Of a DNA stretch of 64,000 nt, positions 1 through 9,810 are shown one piece after another. The position numbers and the translations under genes were made by a program. The stretch spans positions 86,088-150,087 of the forward strand of contig JAFUYT010000032.1 in assembly GCA_017470425.1 (NCBI GenBank), in the 5' to 3' direction. This stretch comes from Bacteroidaceae bacterium (GTDB taxonomy: Bacteria; Bacteroidota; Bacteroidia; Bacteroidales; Bacteroidaceae). The notes under the pieces are model-generated. The model was given only the letters and a program-made list of their open reading frames with translations. It made no database searches and had not been told where the DNA came from. Position 1 is the first letter of the stretch; every line of letters begins with the position of its first letter.

Positions 1-1393
1 GGGTCTTCAGGTCGAGGACTTTCGGGATCCACTCCTCGTTGATGTGCTCCTTGATGTATGCAGCGAACTCAGGATACTCGAGGTACTTGGAGTAGGAGTC
101 GATGGGGTTCACGGCGGGGTAGCGCTTCTTGTCGGCACGCTCCTGCTCCAGACCGTAGAAGCAGCGGGCCACCTTCTTGGTGCTCTCCGTGACGGGTTCC
201 TTCAGGTTACCACCGGCGGGCGACACCGTTCCGAGGAAGGTGATGGAACCGGTCTCGCCGTTGTTCAGATAGACGTAGCCGGCGCGGCCGTAGAAGTTGG
301 AGATAAGGGCGGAGAGGTCCATCGGGAACGCATCGGGGCCAGGGAGCTCCTCCATGCGGTTGGACATCTCGCGCAGCGCCTGTGCCCAGCGGCTGGTGGA
401 GTCTGCCATGAGCAGCACGCGCAGGCCCATCGAGCGGTAGTACTCGGCCATTGTCATGGCGGTATAGACCGAAGCCTCACGGGCGGCGACAGGCATGTTA
501 GACGTGTTGGCGATGATGATGGTGCGCTCCATCAGCTTGCGGCCCGTGTGGGGATCGACGAGCTCGGGGAATTCGGTGAAGATCTCCACGACCTCATTGG
601 CGCGCTCACCGCAAGCGGCGATGATCACGATGTCGGCCTCGGCCTGCTTGGAGATGGCGTGCTGGAGCACCGTCTTACCCGTGCCGAAGGGGCCGGGGAT
701 GAAGCCCGTGCCGCCCTCCACGATGGGGTTGAAGGTGTCGATGGTGCGGACGCCTGTCTCCAGGAGCTTGAAGGGACGTGGCTTCTCGCGATAGTTCGTC
801 ATGGCGAACTTCACGGGCCAGTGCTGGATCATGTTCACGTCGAGATCCGTGCCGTCTTCGAGGGTGAGGGTGGCGATGGTGTCCACGACCTTGTACTTGC
901 CGGCGGGGGCGATCTTCTTGACCGTGGCGGTGCCCTCCATCTGGAAGGGAGCCATGATCTTCAAGGGTTGGCTGTTCTCCTCGACCTTGCCGAGCCATGC
1001 GCTGGCCTCGACCTTGTCGCCGACCTTGGCGAGGGGCTCGAAGTCCCAGAGACGCTCGCGGTCGAGCGGGTCGGTATATTGTCCGCGACGGAGGAAGACA
1101 CCCTCCATCTTGTCGAGGTCGTTCTGCAGACCGTCGAAGTTCTTACTGAGCATACCAGGGGCGAGCTGCACCTCCAGCTGGTGACCCGTGAACTCGGCGG
1201 TGGCGCCGACCTTCAGGCCGCGGGTGCTCTCGAACACCTGCACATAGACGTCCTGTCCGATGACCTTGATGACCTCGCTCATGAGGCGGTCACCGCCTGT
1301 CTCGATGTAGCAGATTTCACCCTGCCGGACCGGACCATCTACTCGGAGCGTTACCATATTGGAGATAACGCCGCTTACTGTTCCTTTAGTCAT
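1..1393 (-). CDS. atpA: V-type ATP synthase subunit A, partial (C-terminus beyond window)
   Basis: This is the catalytic nucleotide-binding subunit of the V/A-type rotary ATPase (V1 head), which couples ATP to proton or sodium transport at the inner membrane. The reading frame opens with MTKGTVSGVISNMVTL and contains the P-loop GPFGTGKT (around 690-660, near residue 235) followed by VLQH, as in the A subunit. About 464 of the roughly 585 residues usual for the family are present; the rest lies left of the window. The ATG at 1393 is directly preceded by AT-rich filler repeats rather than a clear ribosome site. It is the third conserved gene of a minus-strand ATP synthase locus (E, DUF2764, A), but a four-helix-bundle gene separates it from DUF2764. 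Identity is secure. Confidence 0.95.
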   Translation of the reverse strand, partial: MTKGTVSGVISNMVTLRVDGPVRQGEICYIETGGDRLMSEVIKVIGQDVYVQVFESTRGLKVGATAEFTGHQLEVQLAPGMLSKNFDGLQNDLDKMEGVFLRRGQYTDPLDRERLWDFEPLAKVGDKVEASAWLGKVEENSQPLKIMAPFQMEGTATVKKIAPAGKYKVVDTIATLTLEDGTDLDVNMIQHWPVKFAMTNYREKPRPFKLLETGVRTIDTFNPIVEGGTGFIPGPFGTGKTVLQHAISKQAEADIVIIAACGERANEVVEIFTEFPELVDPHTGRKLMERTIIIANTSNMPVAAREASVYTAMTMAEYYRSMGLRVLLMADSTSRWAQALREMSNRMEELPGPDAFPMDLSALISNFYGRAGYVYLNNGETGSITFLGTVSPAGGNLKEPVTESTKKVARCFYGLEQERADKKRYPAVNPIDSYSKYLEYPEFAAYIKEHINEEWIPKVLDLKT

Positions 1394-1820
1394 ATTTTTG
1401 ATAATTCATAATTATAAATTCATAATGCATAATTAAGCTGTTGTCGGGTTGAACGTCGATTTCACGATGCTGGTTAACAGCTTAATCAATTCTCTACAGT
1501 CGGCCAAGAGGCTATCCCCTTGTTCCCATGATATGTATTCTGTTTCTTGTAGTAACTCTATCCAATATTCGCTTTCACTGGCTTCTTTGAGGGCGGTGTT
1601 CATTTTTGAGCCAAAATCAGGACGTGTCTGACCACGAATGGCTTCTTTCACGTTTGCACCTATACTTGTGCCACTGCGCAGCAACTGCCGGGACAGATCT
1701 TCAGCAAGAAGGTACTTTCTTAGGCGAACACATCTAATGGCAAACGCTTTGCTCTTCACAACGATAATATTGCCATCTGCTGGCTTCATAATTATGAATT
1801 GTGAATTATGATTTATGAAT
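1394..1820 (-). mobile_element. Putative four-helix-bundle cassette flanked by family D repeats
   Basis: A 118-residue gene is bracketed on both sides by AT-rich filler made of 'ttcataatt' / 'aattgtgaattat' words (about 1395-1435 and 1788-1820), which are inverted relative to each other. It sits exactly between the stop of the DUF2764 gene and the start of atpA, two genes normally adjacent in Bacteroidales. The same filler recurs at 37922-37972 and 38182-38212 beside groES/groEL. The bracketing and position are seen in the sequence; that the unit moved in as a cassette is inference. Confidence 0.5.
1433..1789 (-). CDS. Four-helix-bundle protein (23S rRNA intervening-sequence family)
   Basis: A 118-residue protein matching the small four-helix-bundle family first seen inside 23S rRNA intervening sequences. 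Recognisable features are the 'LRKYLLAEDLSRQLLRSGTS' segment (residues 23-42), the following IGANVKEA, then a middle helix around KMNTALKEASESEYW and LLQETEYI. The biochemical role of the family is not established; related folds (Avd of diversity-generating retroelements) bind nucleic acid. The gene uses the ATG at 1789, and its stop codon overlaps the downstream filler repeat. Its codons are more AT-rich than those of the flanking ATP synthase genes. It interrupts the locus and is flanked by repeats, which suggests mobility rather than a role in the ATPase. Confidence 0.8.
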   Translation of the reverse strand: MKPADGNIIVVKSKAFAIRCVRLRKYLLAEDLSRQLLRSGTSIGANVKEAIRGQTRPDFGSKMNTALKEASESEYWIELLQETEYISWEQGDSLLADCRELIKLLTSIVKSTFNPTTA

Positions 1821-2662
1821 TACTTCAAGAATTCTTCCGGTACCTTGGCAGTGCCTCGGAGGTTCTCGATGATCTCGGTGAAGCGTTCGCGCCCTTGCTC
1901 GGGGTCGAGGAGCGACCAGCGCTCGAGGATTTCCGTGCGGACGACGTAGGCGAAGAGGGCCGTGATGTCGAAGGGCTCGAAGAACGTCTTCTCGTCGAGC
2001 CATGTCCAGCGCAGTGCATCGATCTGGCGCTCCTTCTCCACCGGGTCGGTGGTCTCGGCGGCGCGCATGAGGTCCTGCATATAGTCCAGCTCGGCGCTGA
2101 GACCGAAGTCGGGCTGTGCGGCCTGCTTGAGGATGTTGGCTGCCACTTCGCCGTCGCCCTGCACATAGTCGGCCAGCGCCCAGCCCTGACGGCGGGCGAT
2201 GAGAGCGGTGAGGATGTTGAGGATGTTGAAGTTCAGCTCGTACCACTCAGCCATCATCGCGTTGGGGCACTCGCGGGCGTAGTTGTAATAGGCCAGCAGG
2301 GCGGCATCGCGCGGGAACCACTTGGCATCGGTTGCGCGGCGGTCATACTCGCGGACGAAGTCCGCCAGAAACGCCGGGAAACCCTTCACGGGACCTTCCG
2401 TGGCGCGGGCCTCTCCGATGAAGGTGACGAGCGCCTCGCGGTCGTAGTTGCCACGGGTGTCCACCTCCGCATCGGCATCGGTGAGCAGGGCGCACAGGCT
2501 CTCGCAGTCGAAGCGCAGGAAGTAACGCTCCATCAGACGGGCGTCCTTCGCGCTCAGCATCTCCGCCAGCTCCGCCTTCAGTGCCTGAAGGGTGTGCTGC
2601 GGGCGGGCGTCGCTGAGCCGGATGCCCTGGAGTCCTGTCATGAAACAATAGTAGTTTGCCAT
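1820..2662 (-). CDS. DUF2764 protein of the V-type ATP synthase locus (subunit C-like)
   Basis: A 280-residue protein beginning MANYYCFMTGLQGIRL, the usual opening of the Bacteroidota DUF2764 family. These proteins are encoded between subunits E and A of V-type ATPases and are thought to stand in for subunit C/AC39, the stalk piece joining the V1 head to the membrane ring; that equivalence is inferred from gene order and helical character, not from a motif visible here. It starts 1 nt after the atpE stop, so the two are translationally linked. The sequence is helix-rich with many aromatic residues (WTWLDEKTFFEPF near residue 215) and has no signal peptide. Confidence 0.85.
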   Translation of the reverse strand: MANYYCFMTGLQGIRLSDARPQHTLQALKAELAEMLSAKDARLMERYFLRFDCESLCALLTDADAEVDTRGNYDREALVTFIGEARATEGPVKGFPAFLADFVREYDRRATDAKWFPRDAALLAYYNYARECPNAMMAEWYELNFNILNILTALIARRQGWALADYVQGDGEVAANILKQAAQPDFGLSAELDYMQDLMRAAETTDPVEKERQIDALRWTWLDEKTFFEPFDITALFAYVVRTEILERWSLLDPEQGRERFTEIIENLRGTAKVPEEFLK

Positions 2663-2663
2663 C

Positions 2664-3251
2664 TTAGAACAGCATCTCTATGAGTTGGGGACGCAGGAAG
2701 TTCTTGAAGTAGCTCTCCAGCTCCTCCTGACCGAAGTCAACGCGGTAGCTGCCGTCGGCAGGCTGGACACTGAAGAGAGCCTTCTGCCCGTTGACCTTCT
2801 CGATCTTCACGCCCTTGTCCAAGAGTGCCTTGGCCTCGCGGGCGAAGTAGGTCTTCAGGCTCTCGGCCTGCTCGGAGCTGATGACGATGTCACCCTGCTT
2901 GGCCCATTCTGTTGCCAGCGCCACGGTGAAGCGGCCCAGGAAGTCCTTGTCGTCGGTCAGTTTCTTCACACTCTCGGCCACGACGCGGTTGGTGACCACG
3001 TTGGTGATCTCGCTCTTCAGGGCGTTGACAGCCTGTCCCATGTAGAGCTTCAGCTCGCTCTTGGTGTTCTGATCCAGCTCGCTGGCGGCTTTTGTGGCCT
3101 GCTGGTTGATGGCAGCGGCCTGCGCCTTGGCATCAGCCACAATCTTGGCAGCCTGCTCTTTGGCCTGCGCTACGATCTGCGCGGCCTCGGCCTGCCCTTT
3201 CTCTACACCTTCGAGACGGATCTTCTCAGTGAGTTCTTGAATTTTTTCCAT
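2664..3251 (-). CDS. atpE: V-type ATP synthase subunit E
   Basis: A 195-residue peripheral stalk subunit of the V/A-type ATPase. The N-terminal half (residues 1-80) is an alanine-, lysine- and glutamine-rich coiled coil (GQAEAAQIVAQAKEQAAKI), and the C-terminal half is the globular domain that binds the A3B3 head. Length and layout match the family. It is the first gene of the minus-strand locus, with a good Bacteroidota promoter 45-75 nt upstream (3295-3325). It is followed after 1 nt by the DUF2764 gene and then, beyond an inserted cassette, by subunit A. Confidence 0.93.
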   Translation of the reverse strand: MEKIQELTEKIRLEGVEKGQAEAAQIVAQAKEQAAKIVADAKAQAAAINQQATKAASELDQNTKSELKLYMGQAVNALKSEITNVVTNRVVAESVKKLTDDKDFLGRFTVALATEWAKQGDIVISSEQAESLKTYFAREAKALLDKGVKIEKVNGQKALFSVQPADGSYRVDFGQEELESYFKNFLRPQLIEMLF

Positions 3252-3294
3252 TATAAATGACGTCTTATATGATGAGTTTCTATAAATTTGCGCG

Positions 3295-3325
3295 CAAAAG
3301 TAAGAATAATTTATCGTGTGGCAAA
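3295..3325 (-). promoter_or_regulatory. Promoter of the V-type ATP synthase locus
   Basis: On the minus strand, TACTTTTG (3302-3295) matches the Bacteroidota -7 consensus TAnnTTTG, and TTTG (3325-3322) lies exactly 19 nt upstream as the -33 element. The expected start point is near 3289, giving a leader of about 40 nt before atpE. Confidence 0.75.
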
Positions 3326-3397
3326 ACTTTCCTCTTCCTTTTTACGGTGCGTCCCTCTCTTTTCAGAGAAGATAGGCGGGAAACAGGCCTTTCCGCT

Positions 3398-4246
<849 letters not shown>

Positions 4247-4260
4247 CGGAGGGGATGGGA

Positions 4261-6318
4261 TTATTCGGCGGGAGCGGCTTCGGGGGCTTCACCCTCGGCT
4301 GATGCCGTGGGCACTGCGGCTTCGGGGCTGGCCTTGGGGGCACGCATCTCGGCGTCGAGGGCTTTGATTTTCTGGCTGAGGAGCTCCACTTCTTCGCGTA
4401 GTTTCTCAACCTTGTGGTTCATTTCGGCGACGAGGCTGTTGCCGCTCTTGCTGGTGGCGTTGAGGAAGTTGAGGTTGTTCTCGTAGGTCTGCACCTCGGC
4501 CTTGCGGGCCTCGAAGATGCGCTGGAGGCGTTCGCGCTCCCGGCTGAGGGTGCTCTCGCCCTTGGCTACGGCTTGGCGGACGCTCTTCTGGAACCCTTCC
4601 AGACGGCGGCGCACCTGCGTAGCACCGAACTGCTTGTAGAGCACGTCGGCAGCAGCACGATATTCCTTGTAGAGGCGATCCTTGTCGCGGAAGGGTACGT
4701 GGCCAATCTCGTTCCACTGAGCCTGCAGCTCCTTCACCTTCTCGATGGTGGCGTCGGCGGCATCGGCAGCGAGCGCCTTGAGCTGCTCGATGATCTGCTG
4801 CTTGGCCTCCATGTTGGCGGTCTCCTCGGCGCGCTGGTCGGCACCGGCGGCGTTCTTGGCCTCGAAGAATTGGTCGCAGGCCTCGGTGAAACGTTTCCAG
4901 AGCTGCTCGCTGTACTTGCGGGGAATGGGGCCGATTTCCTTCCAACGCTTCTGGAGCTCAATGAGCTTGTTGGCGGTCTTGCGCCACTCGGTGCTGTCCT
5001 TCAGGGCCTCGACCTCTTCCACGAGCTTACGCTTCTGCTCGAGGTTCTCGTTCTGTTCGTCCTTGACGGCGCGGTAGTATTCCGCCTTGGCGGTGAAGAA
5101 GCGGTCGCAGGCGGTGCGGAAGCGGTCGAAGATGGCGCTGTTCTGCTTGTGGCCGGCAAAACCGATGTTCTTCCAGTCGGCCTGGAGGGCGATGACCTCC
5201 TTGGTCTTCTCCTCCCAGGCGGGGAAGGTGGTGAGCTCTTCGAGCTGAATGGCTTCGACCTGTTCGCAGAGGGCTTCTTTCTGGTGGAGTGCCTCGTCCT
5301 CGCGGGCCTTGATGGCTTCGAAGTGCTCCTGATGGCGCTTGTTGATGACGGTGCTGGCGGCCTTGAAGCGGTTCCAGACATCCTCGCGGAGATCCTTGGC
5401 TACGGGGCCAATCTCCTTATATTCTGCGTGGAGGGCCTGTAGTTTGTTGAAGGCTGCGATGATGTCCTCTTCATCGACCAGCTTCTCGGCCAGCTCGATG
5501 AGGCGCTCCTTGGCGCTGAGGTTCTTCTTGAAGTCGTACTCGCGGGCCTCGCTGTTGAGCTTCAGCAGGTCGTAGAACTGCTCGACGTAGAGCTGGTAGT
5601 TCTTCCAGATTTCCGTGGCGCGCTCGGCGGGCACGACACCTGTTTCCTTCCATGCGGCCTGTAGCTGCTTGAACTCGTCGAAGTGCGCATTGGCTTCTTC
5701 GGGCGAGGTGGCGAGCTCCTTGATGCGGTCTATGATGGCGAGCTTGCGCTCGAGGTTCTCTGCCTTCTGCTTCTCCACTTCCTCCGCAATCTGCGCGCGG
5801 CGCTGGCGGATGGATGCCATGATGGCGCGGAAGTTCTCCTCGGCGACATCTACTTCAGCGCGCCAGTCCTCGGGTGCGCCGCCTTGTTCTATGAATGCGT
5901 TGCGTGCGGCCATCTGTGCGGCGCGGTGCAACTTATAAAATGCTTGCTTGAGCAGATCCAGCTCACTACGGTCGCCGCCGTTGTCTTCAGTCTGGATTTC
6001 GCGGAGACGGTCCACCACTTGCTCCTTGGTCTCATAAACGGGGGCTTCGGGGATTTCGGGGGCTTCGGTGGCTTCACCCTCGGCTGATGCCGAGGGCACT
6101 GCGGCTTCGGGGGTGTTTTCTACGGCCTGCGTCTCTTCAGCGGGAGCTTCCTGCACGGGTTCTTCTGCGGTTGCCTGTACGGGTTCTTCAGCGGGTGTCT
6201 CCTGTTCGGGCGCCTGTGCGGTTGTTTCCTGTACGGGCTCCTCGGCGGGCGCGGGCGTTGCTTGTACTTCTGCGGCCTCGGTCTCGGGTGCGGGCTGCAG
6301 TTCGTTGGTTTCAGTCAT
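4261..6318 (-). CDS. DUF349 domain protein with acidic low-complexity ends
   Basis: A 685-residue cytoplasmic protein built from about seven tandem DUF349 repeats, each with a 'LQ..WKEIG.V' core (for example LQADWKNIGFAG, LQKRWKEIGPIP, LQAQWNEIGHVP). DUF349 proteins are widespread in Bacteroidota and actinobacteria; their molecular role is unknown. The first 95 residues are an E/A/P/Q-rich string with repeated EEPVQ units, and the last 25 are similar. Both ends contain a PSASAEGE or PTASAEGE segment encoded by family B palindromes (6077-6097 and 4292-4312). The C-terminal 100 residues before that form a coiled coil. No clear promoter was found upstream. Family assignment is firm; function is unknown. 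Confidence 0.85.
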   Translation of the reverse strand: MTETNELQPAPETEAAEVQATPAPAEEPVQETTAQAPEQETPAEEPVQATAEEPVQEAPAEETQAVENTPEAAVPSASAEGEATEAPEIPEAPVYETKEQVVDRLREIQTEDNGGDRSELDLLKQAFYKLHRAAQMAARNAFIEQGGAPEDWRAEVDVAEENFRAIMASIRQRRAQIAEEVEKQKAENLERKLAIIDRIKELATSPEEANAHFDEFKQLQAAWKETGVVPAERATEIWKNYQLYVEQFYDLLKLNSEAREYDFKKNLSAKERLIELAEKLVDEEDIIAAFNKLQALHAEYKEIGPVAKDLREDVWNRFKAASTVINKRHQEHFEAIKAREDEALHQKEALCEQVEAIQLEELTTFPAWEEKTKEVIALQADWKNIGFAGHKQNSAIFDRFRTACDRFFTAKAEYYRAVKDEQNENLEQKRKLVEEVEALKDSTEWRKTANKLIELQKRWKEIGPIPRKYSEQLWKRFTEACDQFFEAKNAAGADQRAEETANMEAKQQIIEQLKALAADAADATIEKVKELQAQWNEIGHVPFRDKDRLYKEYRAAADVLYKQFGATQVRRRLEGFQKSVRQAVAKGESTLSRERERLQRIFEARKAEVQTYENNLNFLNATSKSGNSLVAEMNHKVEKLREEVELLSQKIKALDAEMRAPKASPEAAVPTASAEGEAPEAAPAE

Positions 6319-6424
6319 TGTTTGCTTACGATTTAGTAGCTAAAAAGAGATAATTAGTGCCTAAGGGCCTGCAAATAAACGGAAAATAATCGATGTGACC
6401 TAACAAAATGACGAAAAATTTGCG

Positions 6425-7351
6425 TCAGAGCCATGCTTTCCGCTTGGAATACCACCAGAAGAGGGATGTCAGGAGGATGGAAAGGATGATGGCGAGCGGG
6501 AAACCGAGGACGTGTGTCTCCAATCCGTTGATGAGGTTCATGCCGAAGAAGCTGGCCACGAGCGTAGGCACCATCATGAACATGGTGATGACTGTCAGGG
6601 TCTTCATGACGGTGGACATGTTGTTGTTGATGATGTTGGCGTAGGTGTCCATCGTGGATTCCAGAATGTTGGAGTAGATGCCGGTGGTCTCACGCGCCTG
6701 ATTCATCTCGATACTGACGTCCTCGATGAGGTCGGCGTCGAGTTCATCGACGGGGAGCTTGAACTTCAGCTTGGAGAGTAGCGTCTCGTTGCCGCGGATG
6801 GAGGTAGCGAAGTAGGTGAGGCTGTCTTGAAGGCGCGAGAGGGCTATGAGGTCGGCGTTATCGACCTTGCGGTCGAGGTGTTGCTTGGCGCCCTCGATGC
6901 GGGCGTTGATCTGTTTCAGCCGCTTCAGGAACCACACGGCGGTGGAGAGGAAGAGGCGGAAGACCATATCGACGGAGTCGGTGAAACCCACGCCACGCTT
7001 CTGCTGATAAGTGACGAAGTCAATCATCAGGTTCGTCTCGAAGTTGCAGACGGTGATGCAGACATCGCCTTTAAGGATGATGCCCAAGGGGATTGTGGTG
7101 AAGGGCGTGCGGGATTTCACTTCCTTCACGTAGGGGATGCGCAGGATGATGAGGATCCAGCCATCGTCGTAGTCATAGCGGGCACGCTCTTCCGTGTCGG
7201 CGATGTCATCGAGAAAGTAGTCGGGGATGCCTAATTGCTGCTGTAGGAATTGTGCGTCGTCAGCGGTGGGGCAGGTGACTTGTACCCAGCAATTGGGCTG
7301 CCATTGGTCCAACGTGTGCAGACCATGATTTGTGTTCCAATAGGTTCGCAT
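6425..7351 (-). CDS. corA: CorA family magnesium/cobalt transporter
   Basis: A 308-residue CorA-type divalent cation channel of the inner membrane. It has a soluble N-terminal alpha/beta domain, a long helix, two C-terminal membrane segments and the signature GMN in ASFFGMNLINGLETHV between them. The short basic tail YSKRKAWL is typical. Length is normal for the family. I prefer the ATG at 7351 (MRTYWNTNHG) to the upstream TTG. The roughly 120-nt leader after the -7 element at 7477-7484 contains a short GC-rich hairpin (7372-7387), which might have a regulatory role, but nothing identifies it as a known riboswitch. Confidence 0.9.
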   Translation of the reverse strand: MRTYWNTNHGLHTLDQWQPNCWVQVTCPTADDAQFLQQQLGIPDYFLDDIADTEERARYDYDDGWILIILRIPYVKEVKSRTPFTTIPLGIILKGDVCITVCNFETNLMIDFVTYQQKRGVGFTDSVDMVFRLFLSTAVWFLKRLKQINARIEGAKQHLDRKVDNADLIALSRLQDSLTYFATSIRGNETLLSKLKFKLPVDELDADLIEDVSIEMNQARETTGIYSNILESTMDTYANIINNNMSTVMKTLTVITMFMMVPTLVASFFGMNLINGLETHVLGFPLAIILSILLTSLFWWYSKRKAWL

Positions 7352-7476
7352 CGGCAAAAAAGTGTTTAGGAGGGCCTGCAGAGGCCCGCTATGCGACGGC
7401 GAACCTCGGTCCTCAATTCATGTTGTAACGTTGATGATAATCGTCCATTTTTCGTTGAAAGAATGGTTAAGCGCGG

Positions 7477-7484
7477 CAAAAGTA
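7477..7484 (-). promoter_or_regulatory. -7 promoter element of corA
   Basis: TACTTTTG on the minus strand matches TAnnTTTG. No well-spaced -33 TTTG was found. Confidence 0.5.
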
Positions 7485-7543
7485 CTACTTTTTTGTCGAA
7501 TGGCACACAAAAAATAGTCCTTTTTTTACGTGACAACAAATTT

Positions 7544-9748
7544 TCAGTCTTCTTTCGTGGCTTCCTGGGCAGGTTGCTTTGACTGGAGGGAATCGAAGAG
7601 GCCATAGGTGGTGCGGAGCACGCGGAATTCGGTGCGGCGGTTGAGGGCGTTGCACGGCTCGCGCTGCTCCTCGGGGAGTGCGAGGATGAAGGCTTCGGTG
7701 AGGGTGTCCCCTTCGTGGAGGAAATCGTACTGTTCGGCGATGCGGCGTTTGACAACCTTCGGGCGGCTCTCGCCATAGCCCTTGGGCGTGAGGCGGTCGG
7801 CGGCGATGCCATGTGCAATCAGGTAGTTGACAACACTCTCGGCGCGACGCTGCGAAAGGCGCTCGTTGTACTGGTCGTTGCCGCGGTAGTCACAATGGGC
7901 ACTGAGTTCGATCGTCACGTTGGGGTTCTCGTTCAGGAGGTTGACGAGGCTGTCGAGGGCGGCAGTGCTGTTCTCGGTGAGGGCGGCGCTGTCAAATTCG
8001 TAGAATACGTTGCGCACGAGGACAGGTGCTGAGATGCTGGCCAGCGGGAACTGGAGCACGAACTCGCGGCTGACGCTGGAGGTGTCAATGGACAGCTTCT
8101 CGACGTGGTTGAGGTAGCCCTTGCAGGTGCCGAGGAAGATGTAATCGACATGGGGCTGGATGACGGCCGTGAATGAGCCGTCGCCACGCACGCTAAGTTT
8201 CTGGTTGGTGCCGTCGTTGCCAATCATGTGAACGAGGCCAGCCGGGAGCTCGTAGCCGTCCTTCTCATAGACCCACCCCTTCACGGTCTGCAGCACCTCG
8301 GGGCACTCGAAGCTCATCAGGTGGTCCCAGCCGCGTGCATCACCGCGGCTGGTGCTGAAGAAGCCACGGTTGTGGACACCCTCAAAGGTCATGCCGAAGT
8401 CATCGCCTGCGGAATTCATGGGGTAACCGAGGTTCTTGACGCTCCATGCGTGAGTCGCCGTGTCCTGCTGTGCTACGAAGAGGTCGAGGCCGCCCATGCC
8501 CGGATGGCCGTCGCTGGAGAAGTAGAGGTCTCCGTTGGGCCGGAAGGTGGGGAACACCTCATCGCCCGGCGTGTTGATGGGCGCACCGACGTTCTCCACA
8601 CCTCCGAGGATGTTGGTCCCGCTGATGGCGATGCGCCAGATGTCCTTGCCACCGTGGCCGCCGGGCATGTCGCTCACGAAGTACAGCCATTCGCCATCGG
8701 GCGAGATGGCGGGGTGCGCGAAGCAGGAGAGGGTGTCCTTGCTGATCTTCACGAGCTGCGGCTTCGACCACGAGGCGTCGCTGCGGTTGGAGGTGTAGAT
8801 CTGTGCGAAGCGCGGGTAGTCGGGGTCTGCGGCGCAGTAGGTGAAGAACATTGCCTTGCCGTCAGGGGTGAAGCAGCAAGCACCCTCATCGAGTTCCGTG
8901 TTGAGGTCGCCCTCCACCTTCTCTGGCGAGCTCCACTTGCCTTTGTCGTCCTTCTTCGACCAGAAGATGTCGGCATACTTCGTACCGGTGATGCCGGAGA
9001 GGTCGTCGCCCGTGGCCTGTGGCCGTGTGGTGGTCCAGTAAAGCTGATCCCAGTCATCGCCGAAGAGTGCGGGGGAGAAGTCGGCGCGGCGCGAGTTGAG
9101 AAGCGGCTCTTTCTTGATGGTGTGGAGCGTGGGTTTCTGCTTCATCAATGTGGCCTGACGCGCGCCGATGAGGCCGTTTGTGGCGAGGGTGTCGTTCTGC
9201 GGGGTGCAGATGGTGGGGTGCATAGGGTAGAGTTCCTTGCTGTCTTCGAGGAAGCGGCTGTAGTTCTTGATGGCTTCCTTGTAGTCGCCATTCTTATGCT
9301 GGAGGCGTGCCAGACGGAGGGTGGCTTCGAGGATGCGTGCCTGGGCGAGGGAGTCTTCGGGGGAGGGGGAGAGGCCCTCGGCTGATGCCGAGGGAGTGGT
9401 GGCTTTCTGGCGACCGGCCATTGCTTTCTGGCGGTCGGCCATTGCTTTCTCCGTGTAGCGGATACCGTTCTGGTAGGCGCCGATGGCTTTGGCGGTGTAG
9501 TTGATGCGGGCGTAGCAGTCGGCCATTTTCAGAGCACGTTCGCCGCGCTTCTCGCGCATCTTCGTGGCAGTCTTGGAGTAGGCCGCCTTGTATTCTGCCG
9601 CTGCATCGTAGTACTCGCCGAGGGCGTAGTACTGATCGCCTTTCTTCATGCTGTTCTCGGCATTGCAGGAGGAGAAAAAGATCGAAAGATTGAGGGATTG
9701 AAGGATGGAAAAGCAGCACACAAGGCTGCGAATCACAACCTTGTACAT
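7544..9748 (-). CDS. PorE-like TPR/PD40/OmpA lipoprotein
   Basis: A 734-residue outer-membrane lipoprotein. In order: a signal peptide with lipobox FFSSC (residues about 22-26), TPR-like helices (about 30-180), a WD40/PD40 beta-propeller (about 215-480, with repeats such as SPDGEWLYFVSDMPGG and RPNGDLYFSSDG), a carboxypeptidase-regulatory-like domain starting VKGWVYEKDG, and a C-terminal OmpA peptidoglycan-binding domain with NERLSQRRAESVVNYL. This is the architecture of PorE, which anchors the type IX secretion machinery to peptidoglycan; other Bacteroidota proteins share it, so the name is tentative. The ATG at 9748 has a good AGGAAAGGA ribosome site. Oddities: the signal-peptide core SILQSLNLSIF is encoded by repetitive filler, and PSASAEGLS (about 116-124) comes from a family B palindrome. 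Confidence 0.75.
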   Translation of the reverse strand: MYKVVIRSLVCCFSILQSLNLSIFFSSCNAENSMKKGDQYYALGEYYDAAAEYKAAYSKTATKMREKRGERALKMADCYARINYTAKAIGAYQNGIRYTEKAMADRQKAMAGRQKATTPSASAEGLSPSPEDSLAQARILEATLRLARLQHKNGDYKEAIKNYSRFLEDSKELYPMHPTICTPQNDTLATNGLIGARQATLMKQKPTLHTIKKEPLLNSRRADFSPALFGDDWDQLYWTTTRPQATGDDLSGITGTKYADIFWSKKDDKGKWSSPEKVEGDLNTELDEGACCFTPDGKAMFFTYCAADPDYPRFAQIYTSNRSDASWSKPQLVKISKDTLSCFAHPAISPDGEWLYFVSDMPGGHGGKDIWRIAISGTNILGGVENVGAPINTPGDEVFPTFRPNGDLYFSSDGHPGMGGLDLFVAQQDTATHAWSVKNLGYPMNSAGDDFGMTFEGVHNRGFFSTSRGDARGWDHLMSFECPEVLQTVKGWVYEKDGYELPAGLVHMIGNDGTNQKLSVRGDGSFTAVIQPHVDYIFLGTCKGYLNHVEKLSIDTSSVSREFVLQFPLASISAPVLVRNVFYEFDSAALTENSTAALDSLVNLLNENPNVTIELSAHCDYRGNDQYNERLSQRRAESVVNYLIAHGIAADRLTPKGYGESRPKVVKRRIAEQYDFLHEGDTLTEAFILALPEEQREPCNALNRRTEFRVLRTTYGLFDSLQSKQPAQEATKED

Positions 9749-9810
9749 GAATCCTTTCCTATGTCTTAAACAATTCTTCAATGTTCCATTTATATAACGC
9801 GCGTACCTAT

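Noticed and set aside
44-1411. Long open frame on the plus strand opposite atpA
   Set aside because: It is the antisense of a clearly recognisable V-type ATPase subunit A; GC-rich codon bias keeps opposite frames open. The same applies to other long antisense frames over mutA, mutB, fumarase, recG, groEL, tamL and tamB.
7360-7470. Magnesium riboswitch in the corA leader
   Set aside because: Only one short GC hairpin (7372-7387) is seen; none of the known Mg2+ riboswitch folds could be recognised by eye.
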